From positions 5,580,001-5,644,000 of the forward strand of contig NZ_CP108508.1 in the NCBI RefSeq assembly GCF_035917275.1: a stretch of 64,000 nucleotides of DNA. Direction: 5' to 3'. This DNA is from Streptomyces sp. NBC_01237 (lineage in GTDB: Bacteria > Actinomycetota > Actinomycetes > Streptomycetales > Streptomycetaceae). This document shows, piece after piece, positions 26,036-34,440 of the stretch. The notes beneath the pieces were generated by a model. The model ran no database searches. It was not told the origin of the DNA and worked only from the letters and a program-made list of their open reading frames with translations. Positions within the stretch are counted from its first letter, which is position 1. Each line of letters starts with the position of its first letter. Made by a program: the position numbers and the translations under genes.

Positions 26036-27165
26036 GCCTGACCACCCCCGACGCCCGGCGCAACGCCTCCCCATACCTCTACGGACGTGAGGCAGCGTCT
26101 GTCGTCCGAGTCCTGGAGGCCGGCCAGTACGGACACACTGACCTCACCGCCGAATTCGAGAGGCGGATCGCCGCGTACCTCGGCGTACCCGACGTGGTGG
26201 CCGTCAGTTCCGGTACCGCTGCCCTGCACAGCGCCCTGCTGGCCACAGGCATCGGCCTCGGCGACGAGGTAATCGTGCCGTCCATGACGTTCTGTGCCAC
26301 TGTGCAGGCCATCCGGGCTGTAGGCGCCGCCCCGCGGTTCATCGACGTAGACCCGGCGACGTCGTGCGTCACCCCGCAACTCGTCATGGACGCAGTCACC
26401 GACGACACGGCCGCCGTGCTGCCGGTGCTCTTCGGTGGCCGGGCCGTCGACCTCAGTTCCATTCGCGAGGAGCTGGCGGAGCGGGGCATCGTGATCATCG
26501 AGGACGCCGCCCATGCCTTCGGCTCTCACCGCGGATCCAAACACGTCGGTGCCGACGACACGGCCTTGACGTGCTTTTCCTTCGGACCGGTCAAGAATCT
26601 GACTTGTGGCCAAGGCGGGGCAGTCATCCCCCGTACGCCCGAGGAGGCCGCCGCTGTCCGCCGACTCCGCATGCTGGGCGTCACGCAGTCCCAGAGCGAG
26701 CGCGCTGAGACCACCAGCTACCAGGTGGAAGGTTTCGGCTTGCGGTATCAGCTCTCGTCCATCAACGCCGCCATCGGGCTGGCGCAGTTAGACCATTTCG
26801 ACGCCACTGTGCGCTCCCGGCGGCATCTGTGGCGCACCTACAGCGATGCCTTGGACGCGCTGGAGGGGGTGACGCTCGTCGACGTCGACCTCGGCCACAC
26901 GGTGCCGCACCTGTGTCAGGTACGCGTGCCGCACAGGGACTACGTATTCGCCCACCTCCGGGCGAGGAGTATCGGCGTCGGCGTTCACTACCCGCCCAAC
27001 CACCTTCAGCCCGCCTTCGCACGCTGGACGCGTGACCTGCCCGCCACCGAACGGGTCAGCCGGGAAATCCTGAGCCTGCCCTTCCACCAGCACCTCACCG
27101 AGGCAGAGGTCCACCGAGTGGTGACCACCCTCGGACACGCACTCAAGGCCACAGGCGGCTCATGA
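26032..27165 (+). CDS. DegT/DnrJ/EryC1/StrS-family sugar aminotransferase
   Basis: 377 residues; its ATG overlaps the ATP-grasp stop (ATGA). PLP-fold markers are VAVSSGTAALHSALLATGIG, DEVIVPSMTFCATVQAIRAV, VIIEDAAHAFGS and the PLP lysine in SFGPVKNLTCGQGG. YQLSSINAAIGLAQLD and GVHYPPNHLQP complete the family. It transfers an amino group to a keto sugar nucleotide, most simply the 4-keto product of the first gene. Regiochemistry (C3 or C4) cannot be read from sequence alone. Confidence 0.88.
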   Translation: MSLTTPDARRNASPYLYGREAASVVRVLEAGQYGHTDLTAEFERRIAAYLGVPDVVAVSSGTAALHSALLATGIGLGDEVIVPSMTFCATVQAIRAVGAAPRFIDVDPATSCVTPQLVMDAVTDDTAAVLPVLFGGRAVDLSSIREELAERGIVIIEDAAHAFGSHRGSKHVGADDTALTCFSFGPVKNLTCGQGGAVIPRTPEEAAAVRRLRMLGVTQSQSERAETTSYQVEGFGLRYQLSSINAAIGLAQLDHFDATVRSRRHLWRTYSDALDALEGVTLVDVDLGHTVPHLCQVRVPHRDYVFAHLRARSIGVGVHYPPNHLQPAFARWTRDLPATERVSREILSLPFHQHLTEAEVHRVVTTLGHALKATGGS

Positions 27166-27596
27166 TGTCGAATCTGCTCGTCGTGTGTCTGGGGAACTAC
27201 TGCCGTAGCCCCTTCGCTCAGCTTGCTCTCGCTCGACGGGGCGGACCACATATGGCCGTCCGCTCGGCCGGACTGATCGGCAAATGGCAGGACCAACCAG
27301 CCCATTCCGCCATGATCAACGCTGCGCGGCGGCTGGGCTACGACCTCACTGCCCACCGCGCCCAGCAGATCAGCCTCGACATGCTGGAGTGGGCGGACAC
27401 AGTACTCGCCATGGACGTCTCCGTTCTTGCCGCCCTCCAGGTCGTCTGCGGTCCGGAGAACGAGAACAAACTGCGCCTCTACCTTGCTGGCCGGGACGTG
27501 CCCGACCCGATGGGCCAGGACGGCGCTGCGTTCCATGAGTGCGCTGTGCTCATTGAAGTCGGCACCGTACTTCATACCGGTGGACGGATCGCTTAG
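27162..27596 (+). CDS. low-molecular-weight protein-tyrosine-phosphatase family protein
   Basis: 144 residues, normal for the family, with ATGA overlap to the aminotransferase. The P-loop is LLVVCLGNYCRSPFAQLAL (CX5R with following Ser-Pro) and the general-acid loop is DVPDPMGQD. In surface-polysaccharide clusters these enzymes dephosphorylate tyrosine kinases, but no BY-kinase is present here. A small-molecule phosphatase role in the pathway is an alternative. It is the last gene of the four-gene operon and is convergent with the MurG paralogue, 19 bp apart. Confidence 0.87.
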   Translation: MMSNLLVVCLGNYCRSPFAQLALARRGGPHMAVRSAGLIGKWQDQPAHSAMINAARRLGYDLTAHRAQQISLDMLEWADTVLAMDVSVLAALQVVCGPENENKLRLYLAGRDVPDPMGQDGAAFHECAVLIEVGTVLHTGGRIA

Positions 27597-27615
27597 CCCA
27601 CTACGGGCGAAGCTG

Positions 27616-28800
27616 TTACTGGGACGCTGCGGACAGGATGACGTCCACGAGCCTTTCCGCAGCATCCGGGCGGCCGTGCGCCCTGGCCGCAGCAGCCATC
27701 GCCGCCCGGCGAGCCGGGTCGTCGAGGAGCGGGCCGACCGCCTCACGCAGATGCCCGCCGGTGACGTCACCGAGGAGCGCGACCGCTGCTCCCGACTTCT
27801 CCAGGTGACGGGCGTTGTGCGCCTGCTCGTTCCCGGCCGCCGTGGCGAGCGGGATGAACACCGCGGGCTTGCCCAGGGCGGTCAGCTCCGCCAGGGTGCC
27901 CGCACCGCTGCGCGAGATCAGCAGATCGGCCAGGGCCAGGACGTCCGGCAGCTCCGGCCCGACGAACGAGGTGAGGTGGTACCGGGCGGCGAGGGGGGCA
28001 GGCAGCCCCGCGGCGCGCGCGGACAGCGCCTCCTGGTGGGCGGGGCCGCACTGGTGCACCACGTTGGCGTGTTCCAGCAGCCACGGCAGTTCGCCGCCGA
28101 CCACGTCGTTGATCTGCTGTGAGCCCTGTGCGCCTCCGGTGACGTACACGGTCGGAAGCCGCCGGTCGAAGCCGTGGAGGCCCAGCGCGGTCACGGCCTT
28201 GTCCGGGTGGCCGGTCAGGATCTCGGGTCGTACGGGGTTGCCGGTGACCACCGCCGCCGACCGCACGCTCTCCGGCAGGAGCGGCACGGTTGACTCCGAG
28301 GACACGGCGATCCGCGCGGCGGAGCCAGCCAGCTTCCGATTGGCGAGGCCGAGGCGGACGGTCTGCTCGTGCAGGACCAGCGGGACCCGGCACATCTTGG
28401 CGGCGAGCCCGGCCGGCACGGCGACGTAACCGCCCGTGGCGAGGACGACGTCCGGCCGGAAGGCCGAGATGGCGCTGCGCGCCTGAACGACCCCGAGCGG
28501 CACGCGCGCCATGTCCCGGACGTTGGCGGGCGACACCATCTTCAGCGGGTTCGAGGAGCGCCGGATCTTCCCTGTGGCCACGGTGGTGAACGGGATGCCC
28601 TCCGCGCTGGTGACCCGGGCCTCCAAGCCCTCGGCCGTTCCGATCCACAGGACGTCGAGGGTGCGGCCGGAAGCCGCCAGGCGTGCCTGCAAGGTGCGGA
28701 TCGCGGTGAGAGCGGGGTACGTGTGACCGCCGGTGCCACCACCCGTCACGATCAGGCGGAAGACGGTCGTCTGCTGAGGCGCGGTGTTCACGCCGGGCAC
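27616..28800 (-). CDS. MurG-family glycosyltransferase paralogue
   Basis: 394 residues from GTG 28800 (GTG 28791 also possible). GT28 fold: LIVTGGGTGGHTYPALTAIR, VLATGGYVAVPAGLAAKM, VPLVLHEQTVRLGLANR, VYVTGGAQGSQQIND and the UDP-sugar site LISRSGAGTLAELTALGKP. MurG adds GlcNAc to lipid I. The chromosomal murG lies in the dcw cluster, so this island copy is an extra. It may transfer a different sugar, perhaps the one made by the neighbouring operon, to a lipid carrier, or protect against an inhibitor of lipid II synthesis. G+C is higher than in the operon. Confidence 0.82.
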   Translation of the reverse strand: MPGVNTAPQQTTVFRLIVTGGGTGGHTYPALTAIRTLQARLAASGRTLDVLWIGTAEGLEARVTSAEGIPFTTVATGKIRRSSNPLKMVSPANVRDMARVPLGVVQARSAISAFRPDVVLATGGYVAVPAGLAAKMCRVPLVLHEQTVRLGLANRKLAGSAARIAVSSESTVPLLPESVRSAAVVTGNPVRPEILTGHPDKAVTALGLHGFDRRLPTVYVTGGAQGSQQINDVVGGELPWLLEHANVVHQCGPAHQEALSARAAGLPAPLAARYHLTSFVGPELPDVLALADLLISRSGAGTLAELTALGKPAVFIPLATAAGNEQAHNARHLEKSGAAVALLGDVTGGHLREAVGPLLDDPARRAAMAAAARAHGRPDAAERLVDVILSAASQ

Positions 28801-28971
28801 TCTAGTGGCTGCTGTTCGGCGATCGTTTGCGATGATCTCGGCGCCGGAGGCGGCTCGGTTGCGCCAGGGGGCGCGCGCACTTCGCCTCGGTAGCCTCCCG
28901 GAGCCGAGGGCAAGGTGCCGGGAGCTTGTCCTGAACTCACGCAGACGAATTCGTCGGCCCGTTGGTCACGC

Positions 28972-29052
28972 CGCAGGGCCAGGGGCCAGGACTGACGGCC
29001 CGTCGCCGGGCCTGGGCGGCGGCCGAGGGACGACGACCGGGGCCGCCACCCC
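28972..29052 (+). repeat. 81-bp direct repeat, right end of the island
   Basis: It is identical to 19689-19769. The sequence gttggtcacgc abuts it on the island side (28961-28971). Confidence 0.92.
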
Positions 29053-29075
29053 CCACAGGAGAGGCCCCGGTCGTC
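29032..29075 (+). terminator. terminator straddling the right island boundary
   Basis: A perfect 13-bp stem (gacgaccggggcc / ggccccggtcgtc) has an 18-base loop. The left arm is inside the 81-bp repeat and the right arm lies outside it, so this is presumably the original terminator of the gene at 19119-19712, now displaced. Confidence 0.75.
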
Positions 29076-29278
29076 TTCCACGGGGTCGCAGCACGACCCC
29101 GTACTCATCTCAGCGCCGCCACCGCGATTTCTGTCACACCGCGCTGTGTCAGTGAACTGTTGCGGGTTGTACAAGCCATGGACGCGACACCCGCCGAGCA
29201 CGTAGCGTGCTGAGTCGCGCAGAGTGGCGCAGCAGTGGTGACCAGCTGCGATTCAGGACAGCAGGGCGGGTTGAGGGA

Positions 29279-30010
29279 GTGCTGGGGGACGACGCGGAGC
29301 TGACCGCCGCGGTGCTCGCGGCGCAGGACGGGGACGAGGACGCCTTCCGTGCTGTGTACCGCGCGGTGCAGCCACGGTTGTTGGGCTACATACGGACACT
29401 GGTCGGGGAGCCGGACGCCGAGGACGTGGCGTCCGAGGCGTGGCTGCAGATAGCCCGTGACCTCGACCGGTTCAGCGGCGACGCCGACCGGTTCCGCGGG
29501 TGGGCGGCGCGGATCGCGCGCAACCGCTCCCTGGACCATCTGCGGATGCGCAGCAGGCGCCCCGCCATAGGCGGCGACGAGTCCGAACTGACCGCCAGGC
29601 CCGCCGATTCGGACACCGCGGGCGACGCCATCGAGGCGCTGGCCACCGACCGCACCATGTCGCTCATCGCCCAGCTGCCGCAGGACCAGGCCGAGGCCGT
29701 CGTGCTGCGGGTGGTCGTCGGCCTGGACGCGAAGAGCGCGGCGCAGACCCTGGGCAAGCGTCCCGGCGCCGTACGCACCGCCGCGCACCGTGGCCTGAAG
29801 CGGTTGTCGGAGCTGCTCGGCGCCGACCATCCGGGAGCGGTGGCCGACCCGGGCCAGGCCCCGGACGACGGTGCAGGTCAGGGCGGAGCCGGGGCAGTGG
29901 AGCTCGGCGCCCTGCCCGCACAGCGCCCCGGCCGTAATGGTTCGGTGGCGCCCGCCGGTGTTACTCCCGGTGTGACGCATTCGCGTCCGTGGACGCAGAA
30001 GGACATGTGA
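29279..30010 (+). CDS. ECF-type RNA polymerase sigma factor
   Basis: 243 residues from GTG 29279; an in-frame GTG at 29207 would add 24 residues of lower G+C. Region 2 reads EDAFRAVYRAVQPRLLGYIR and DAEDVASEAWLQIARDLDRF, with RGWAARIARNRSLDHLRMRS. Region 4 is LPQDQAEAVVLRVVVGLDAK with SAAQTLGKRPGAVRTAAHRG. A C-terminal 50-residue Gly/Ala tail follows. It directs transcription of an unknown regulon. The stop overlaps the next gene's start by one base (TGATG), implying a coupled partner such as an anti-sigma factor. Confidence 0.9.
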   Translation: MLGDDAELTAAVLAAQDGDEDAFRAVYRAVQPRLLGYIRTLVGEPDAEDVASEAWLQIARDLDRFSGDADRFRGWAARIARNRSLDHLRMRSRRPAIGGDESELTARPADSDTAGDAIEALATDRTMSLIAQLPQDQAEAVVLRVVVGLDAKSAAQTLGKRPGAVRTAAHRGLKRLSELLGADHPGAVADPGQAPDDGAGQGGAGAVELGALPAQRPGRNGSVAPAGVTPGVTHSRPWTQKDM

Positions 30011-31149
30011 TGGCCGACGAGTACTACGAGTGGCTTGACCAGGACGCGGCGGAGAGACTGCTCCGCGGCGAACCGGTCGTACCCGTCGACGATCACGACC
30101 GTACCGAAGCCCTGCGGCTCAGCCGGGCGTTGGGCGACGCCCGGACCGCCGCTCGTGCGCGCGGTGGTGAACTGCCCGGCGAGGACACGGTGCTGGCCGC
30201 CTTCCGGCGGGCCGCCCACGGCACCGCGGCGAACGGCCGCGCCGCGAAGAGACCCGGTGCGGCGGCGGCCCACGGACAGCCCGGACTGCTGGAGCCGGTA
30301 CGGATCGGCGCCGTGTCCACCGCGACGGCCCGCCGCCCGCGCTGGAGCCGGCCCGTGCGCTTCGGCCTGGTCGTCTCGCTCGCGGGCTGCGCCCTCGGCG
30401 GGGTGGCCGTCGCTGCCGGGACCGGAGTGATTTCCGGGACCTTCGGCGGCCTGGGCTCCCCGGCACCGGCGGCCTCCGTCTCCTCGGCCGCGTCGCCGCG
30501 GGAACTGGGTTCCGGGCTGCCGGACGGCGACGGACCGTCCGCCAGCACCTCCTCCCCGTCCGCCCCGGGCACCGCCCCGGCCCCCTCCGACCCGCCCGAA
30601 GGCAAGGACGCCGGAGAGGACGACACGGACCGGCGGCGCACGGATGACGGTGCGGGCACCGGGGACAGCACCGCCGCGGGCGGCGGGGACCAGCACCGCA
30701 AGGACGAGACCCGGCCCACGGACGGCACGCAGGAGGACGCCGACGCCGAGGACCTGCCCGACGGCCCCGGCGGCGCCACCTCCGGGAAGTGGTACGAGAA
30801 GTCCGTGAAGGCGTGCCGGGCCTACCGCGACGGGAAGCTCGACGACAACAGCAGGCGTCGGCTCATCCAGCTGGCCAAGGGCGAGAAGAACCTGAAACGG
30901 TTCTGCGACCGGCTGCTGGACGAGGCGGACGGGAACGGCCACGGCGACGACGACGGTGACGGTGAGGGCCCGGGGAAGGGTGACGGAGAGGGCGGCGGCG
31001 GTTCGCTCCCGTCGATCTCGTTCCGTACCCAGCCGCCGAACGCCGTCACGGGTCCCGGCATCGGCACGGGCGCGGGTTCGGACGGCGCGTCGGCTGGTGG
31101 GGCGGACGGTGCCGGGGACGGCACGGCCAACGCGTCCCTGGCTCCATAG
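30010..31149 (+). CDS. single-pass membrane protein coupled to the ECF sigma factor (candidate anti-sigma partner)
   Basis: 379 residues from ATG 30010. A cytoplasmic N-terminal 110 residues (EYYEWLDQDAAERLLRGEPV) precedes one transmembrane helix (FGLVVSLAGCALGGVAVAAG). A long Gly/Asp/Ser/Pro-rich extracytoplasmic region follows, with a compact helical block (KWYEKSVKACRAYRDGKLDD). Topology and coupling are those of membrane anti-sigma factors, but no zinc-binding HxxxCxxC motif is visible, so the role is inferred. The stop TAG is the first unit of a tandem repeat. Confidence 0.75.
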   Translation: MADEYYEWLDQDAAERLLRGEPVVPVDDHDRTEALRLSRALGDARTAARARGGELPGEDTVLAAFRRAAHGTAANGRAAKRPGAAAAHGQPGLLEPVRIGAVSTATARRPRWSRPVRFGLVVSLAGCALGGVAVAAGTGVISGTFGGLGSPAPAASVSSAASPRELGSGLPDGDGPSASTSSPSAPGTAPAPSDPPEGKDAGEDDTDRRRTDDGAGTGDSTAAGGGDQHRKDETRPTDGTQEDADAEDLPDGPGGATSGKWYEKSVKACRAYRDGKLDDNSRRRLIQLAKGEKNLKRFCDRLLDEADGNGHGDDDGDGEGPGKGDGEGGGGSLPSISFRTQPPNAVTGPGIGTGAGSDGASAGGADGAGDGTANASLAP

Positions 31150-31186
31150 GCCCGTAGGCCCGTAGGCCCGTAGGCCCGTAGGCCCG
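31147..31186 (+). repeat. five perfect copies of an 8-bp unit (taggcccg)
   Basis: The array begins with the stop codon of the sigma-partner gene. A microsatellite of this purity suggests recent expansion; copy change would not alter the protein. Confidence 0.9.
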
Positions 31187-31437
31187 CAGCACCTTGTGCC
31201 GGAACGTATGTCCGCCTCACTGACCTGCGGATTTCCTCTCGCTCGCGAGGCCCCACCGATAAGGTGTGACGTTTTTCGGCGGCGGGACGCAGTACAGAGT
31301 GAGCCGACTGGTCATCGGCAGCGCTTGAGCCGGGGTTCCCCCCGTACCTTCGGCTCGGCGCAATGGCGCGGGCGGGGCACGTTCCCCCGGTCCCGTCCGC
31401 GCCTCTTCTCCTCCGGCCGTGGCCGGCGGTGTGGCCG
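31150..31437. other. intergenic region between convergent genes
   Basis: Apart from the 8-bp array, this 288-bp stretch shows AT-richer DNA at 31235-31300 and no gene. A clear terminator was not found, although some hairpin is expected between convergent genes. Confidence 0.4.
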
Positions 31438-32472
31438 CTACCAGTAGATGACGACCTTGTCGCCGTTCTTCACCTCGCCGAACAGAGCCGCGATCTTCCC
31501 CTCGTCCCGGACGTTCACACAGCCGTGCGAGGCGCCGCTGTACCCGCGGGCCGCGAAGTCCGAGGAGTAGTGCACCGCCTGGCCGCCGCTGAAGAACATC
31601 GCGTACGGCATCGGGGAGTCGTAGAGCGTCGAGACATGGTGCCGGGACTTCCAGTACACCTTGAACGTCCCCTCGCGGGTGGGCGTGTACTCCGAGCCGA
31701 AACGCACATCCATCGAGGAGACGACCCGGCCGTCGATCATCCACGACAGGGTGCGGCTGTTCTTGCTGACGCACAGGACCCGGCCCGTCATACAGCGCTC
31801 GTCCGGCTTGGTCACAGGCCGTTCGGTCGGCGGGTCCAGCTCCTCGGCCGTCGGCTTCCGGGTCATTCCCAGCAGCTTCTGCCAGGTGACGGCGTCGGTG
31901 CTGCCGGTGCGGTCGAGGCCCCGCTTGCCCTGGAAGGACTGGACGGCCGTGACGGTGACGGTGCCGTAGTAGCCGGTGGGGGTGCGGTTGAAGTGGCCGA
32001 TCTGGCGGAGCCGGGCCTGGAGTTCCCGTACCTGTCCTCCCTCCGACCCGGTCTCCATCAGGGCCGCGGGCCGCGGCGTCGGTGCGGCGGTGCTCGGCTC
32101 CTCCTCGGGAGAGGTGTCGGCCGAGGGCGTTCCGGTGGCGGCGTCGCCCGGCTTCGCGTCGTCGGAGGGAGTGGCGAACGGGCGCGGGGAGACGCTCGCC
32201 GTCGGGCCGGCGGAGGACGGGGCGGGTGGTGACGTCGGCTCCGTACCCTGGGCGGTCTGGGCCCGGCAGCCTGCCGCCAGCGCGGTGACGGCGAGCATCC
32301 CGACCGCGGCCGTGGTGGCGGCGCGCGTTCCCCGGTGACGGCGACCGCGCGGGCGGGACGAGGCGCCGTCGCGCCCGCCGCTTCCGCCCCGGCCGTCCTG
32401 CGCCCGCCGCCGGTCCTGCCCGCCCCGTCCGTCCCTTTCGTCCATCCCGGCTGTTCCGTCGCTGCCCGTCAT
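31438..32472 (-). CDS. L,D-transpeptidase lipoprotein with peptidoglycan-binding domain
   Basis: 344 residues. A 45-residue Arg/Gly-rich cytoplasmic N-terminus precedes a signal helix ending in a lipobox (TALAAGC). A Pro/Ser/Thr linker follows, then a PG_binding_1 domain (GGQVRELQARLRQIGHFNRT) and a YkuD catalytic domain with HYSSDFAARGYSGASHGCVN and the trailing VRD. The Cys of HGCVN is the acyl-transfer nucleophile. It forms 3-3 cross-links in peptidoglycan or attaches wall proteins. The long basic N-terminus is unusual for a lipoprotein; a later start within it is possible. Divergent from the mutase gene. Confidence 0.9.
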   Translation of the reverse strand: MTGSDGTAGMDERDGRGGQDRRRAQDGRGGSGGRDGASSRPRGRRHRGTRAATTAAVGMLAVTALAAGCRAQTAQGTEPTSPPAPSSAGPTASVSPRPFATPSDDAKPGDAATGTPSADTSPEEEPSTAAPTPRPAALMETGSEGGQVRELQARLRQIGHFNRTPTGYYGTVTVTAVQSFQGKRGLDRTGSTDAVTWQKLLGMTRKPTAEELDPPTERPVTKPDERCMTGRVLCVSKNSRTLSWMIDGRVVSSMDVRFGSEYTPTREGTFKVYWKSRHHVSTLYDSPMPYAMFFSGGQAVHYSSDFAARGYSGASHGCVNVRDEGKIAALFGEVKNGDKVVIYW

Positions 32473-32694
32473 CCTCGGCCCCCTGCCTCGCCCGGTGGTT
32501 CCGGTGTCTCCTTGGACGGATTCCCGCCCTGCCCGGTTGCCGAATCCTGCGCATGATGGGAACGGCGCGTCCAGACCGGACCGGGTCCTGTGAGCAAGGT
32601 CCCAGCCGATGGCTCTCCACCGGTCACGAGGCCGCCGCTACAGTCCGTGGCGAGGTTTGTTACCAGTAGGTAGCTTGAAGGGGAGGTACAGCAG

Positions 32695-34275
32695 ATGACG
32701 CGTGAGTCCGAGTCGGGACTGCCCATCGAGCCGGTGTACGGGCCGGACGCACTCGACGGCTGGCAGGCGGCGGAGAAGCTCGGCGAGCCCGGCGCCTACC
32801 CCTTCACCCGCGGTGTCTACCCGACGATGTACACGGGGCGGCCGTGGACGATGCGGCAGTACGCCGGTTTCGGCACCGCCACCGAGTCGAACGCCCGCTA
32901 CCAGCAGCTGATCGCCAACGGCACCATGGGCCTGTCGGTCGCCTTCGACCTGCCCACCCAGATGGGCCACGACTCCGACGCCGCGATCGCCTCGGGCGAG
33001 GTCGGCAAGGTCGGGGTCGCGATCGACTCGCTGGACGACATGCGCGTCCTGTTCGGCGGGATCCCGCTGGACAAGGTCTCCACGTCCATGACCATCAACG
33101 CACCCGCCGCGCTTCTTCTCCTGCTCTACCAACTGGTCGGCGAGGAGCAGGGAGTACCGGCGGACCGGCTCACCGGCACCATCCAGAACGATGTGCTCAA
33201 GGAGTACATCGCCCGCGGCACGTACATCTTCCCCCCGACGCCTTCGCTGCGGCTGATCGCGGACATCTTCAAGTACTGCCAGGCCGAGATCCCGAAGTGG
33301 AACACCATCTCGATCTCCGGCTACCACATGGCCGAGGCCGGGGCCTCGCCCGCGCAGGAGATCGCCTTCACCCTCGCGGACGGCATCGAGTACGTCCGTA
33401 CCGCGGTGGCGGCGGGCATGGACGTCGACGACTTCGCCCCGCGCCTCTCGTTCTTCTTCGTCGCCCGGACGACGATCCTCGAAGAGGTCGCCAAATTCCG
33501 GGCCGCCCGCCGGATCTGGGCCCGGGTGATGAAGGAGGAGTTCGGCGCGGAGAACCCCAAGTCGCTGATGCTGCGCTTCCACACCCAGACCGCGGGCGTC
33601 CAGCTCACCGCCCAGCAGCCCGAGGTCAACCTGGTCCGTGTCGCGGTGCAGGGGCTGGGAGCCGTCCTCGGCGGCACGCAGTCGCTGCACACCAACTCCT
33701 TCGACGAGGCCATCGCCCTGCCCACCGACAAGTCCGCCCGCCTCGCGCTGCGCACCCAGCAGGTCCTCGCGTACGAGACGGACGTCACGGCGACCGTCGA
33801 CCCGTTCGCCGGGTCGTACGTCGTCGAGAGCATGACGGACGACGTCGAGGCGGCCGCCCTCGACCTGATGCGCAGGGTCGAGGACATGGGCGGCGCGGTC
33901 AGCGCGATCGAGCACGGCTTCCAGAAGGGCGAGATCGAGCGCAGCGCGTACCGCATCGCGCAGGAGACGGACAGCGGCGAGCGCGTCGTCGTCGGCGTCA
34001 ACCGTTTCCGGCTCGACGAGGAGGAGCCGTACGAGCCGCTCCGGGTGGACCCGGAGATCGAGGCCCAGCAGGCCCGGCGGCTGGCCACGCTCCGCGCGGA
34101 ACGGGACCGGGGTGCGGTCGACGCGGCCCTGGTACGGCTGAAGGAGGCGGCGCGGGGCACGGACAACGTGCTCTACCCGATGAAGGACGCGCTCAGGGCA
34201 CGGGCGACCGTGGGCGAGGTCTGCGACGCGCTGCGGCAGGTCTGGGGGACGTACGTGCCCACCGACGCCTTCTGA
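32695..34275 (+). CDS. acyl-CoA mutase large subunit (methylmalonyl-CoA mutase-like, no B12 domain)
   Basis: 526 residues, start ATG 32695 with ggggaggt upstream. It is the TIM-barrel subunit only: [86 protein letters not shown]. The Tyr in RQYAGF and the Arg in TPSLRL correspond, from memory, to Tyr89 and Arg207 of methylmalonyl-CoA mutase; isobutyryl-CoA mutase has Phe and Gln there. The cobalamin-binding domain is missing, so a separate small subunit encoded elsewhere is needed. It isomerises a branched acyl-CoA by a radical mechanism. Confidence 0.9.
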   Translation: MTRESESGLPIEPVYGPDALDGWQAAEKLGEPGAYPFTRGVYPTMYTGRPWTMRQYAGFGTATESNARYQQLIANGTMGLSVAFDLPTQMGHDSDAAIASGEVGKVGVAIDSLDDMRVLFGGIPLDKVSTSMTINAPAALLLLLYQLVGEEQGVPADRLTGTIQNDVLKEYIARGTYIFPPTPSLRLIADIFKYCQAEIPKWNTISISGYHMAEAGASPAQEIAFTLADGIEYVRTAVAAGMDVDDFAPRLSFFFVARTTILEEVAKFRAARRIWARVMKEEFGAENPKSLMLRFHTQTAGVQLTAQQPEVNLVRVAVQGLGAVLGGTQSLHTNSFDEAIALPTDKSARLALRTQQVLAYETDVTATVDPFAGSYVVESMTDDVEAAALDLMRRVEDMGGAVSAIEHGFQKGEIERSAYRIAQETDSGERVVVGVNRFRLDEEEPYEPLRVDPEIEAQQARRLATLRAERDRGAVDAALVRLKEAARGTDNVLYPMKDALRARATVGEVCDALRQVWGTYVPTDAF

Positions 34276-34399
34276 CGTCTCCGTTGCGGGGCCTGACGTC
34301 TCCCGTGCCGGGCCTGATGTCTTCCGTGCCGGAACCTGGCGTCTTCCGTGCCGAACCTGGCGTCTTCCGTGCCGGAACCCGGCGTCTCCCGTGTTGGAA
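34272..34399 (+). repeat. minisatellite, about six copies of a 21-22 bp unit
   Basis: The unit is roughly cctggcgtcttccgtgccgg. The array begins at the stop codon of the mutase gene and fills most of the gap to the LysE gene. Copies differ by one to four bases. Confidence 0.85.
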
Positions 34400-34440
34400 C
34401 GCCTGGACGGGGTGTCGTACCTCCGTGCGACACTCCGTTC

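Larger units (their letters stand above)
19689..29052. mobile_element. genomic island bounded by 81-bp direct repeats (9,283-bp period)
   Basis: Two identical 81-bp copies flank a block with visibly lower third-position G+C, especially 20.1-27.6 kb. The block interrupts a gene-terminator junction: the right copy is followed by the second terminator arm (29063-29075). Contents are a two-gene defence-like cassette, an XRE-type regulator, a sugar-modification operon and a MurG paralogue. No integrase, transposase, relaxase or replication gene is visible, so it is not self-mobile as it stands. Integration at a gene 3' end resembles site-specific recombination by an enzyme supplied elsewhere or since lost. 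Confidence 0.8.
28801..29278. other. island right end and spacer before the sigma factor gene
   Basis: It holds the MurG promoter side, the right direct repeat (28972-29052), the intact terminator hairpin and, from about 29110, the AT-richer promoter region of the sigma gene. No further gene is supported. Confidence 0.6.

Noticed and set aside
27616..28800. MurG paralogue as the housekeeping murG
   Set aside because: No dcw-cluster genes are nearby and it lies within the direct repeats, so it is an accessory paralogue.
19689..29052. Search for integrase, transposase, relaxase or terminal inverted repeats in the island
   Set aside because: None of the intact genes has such domains and the boundaries are direct, not inverted, repeats; it is therefore not called an insertion sequence or integrative conjugative element.
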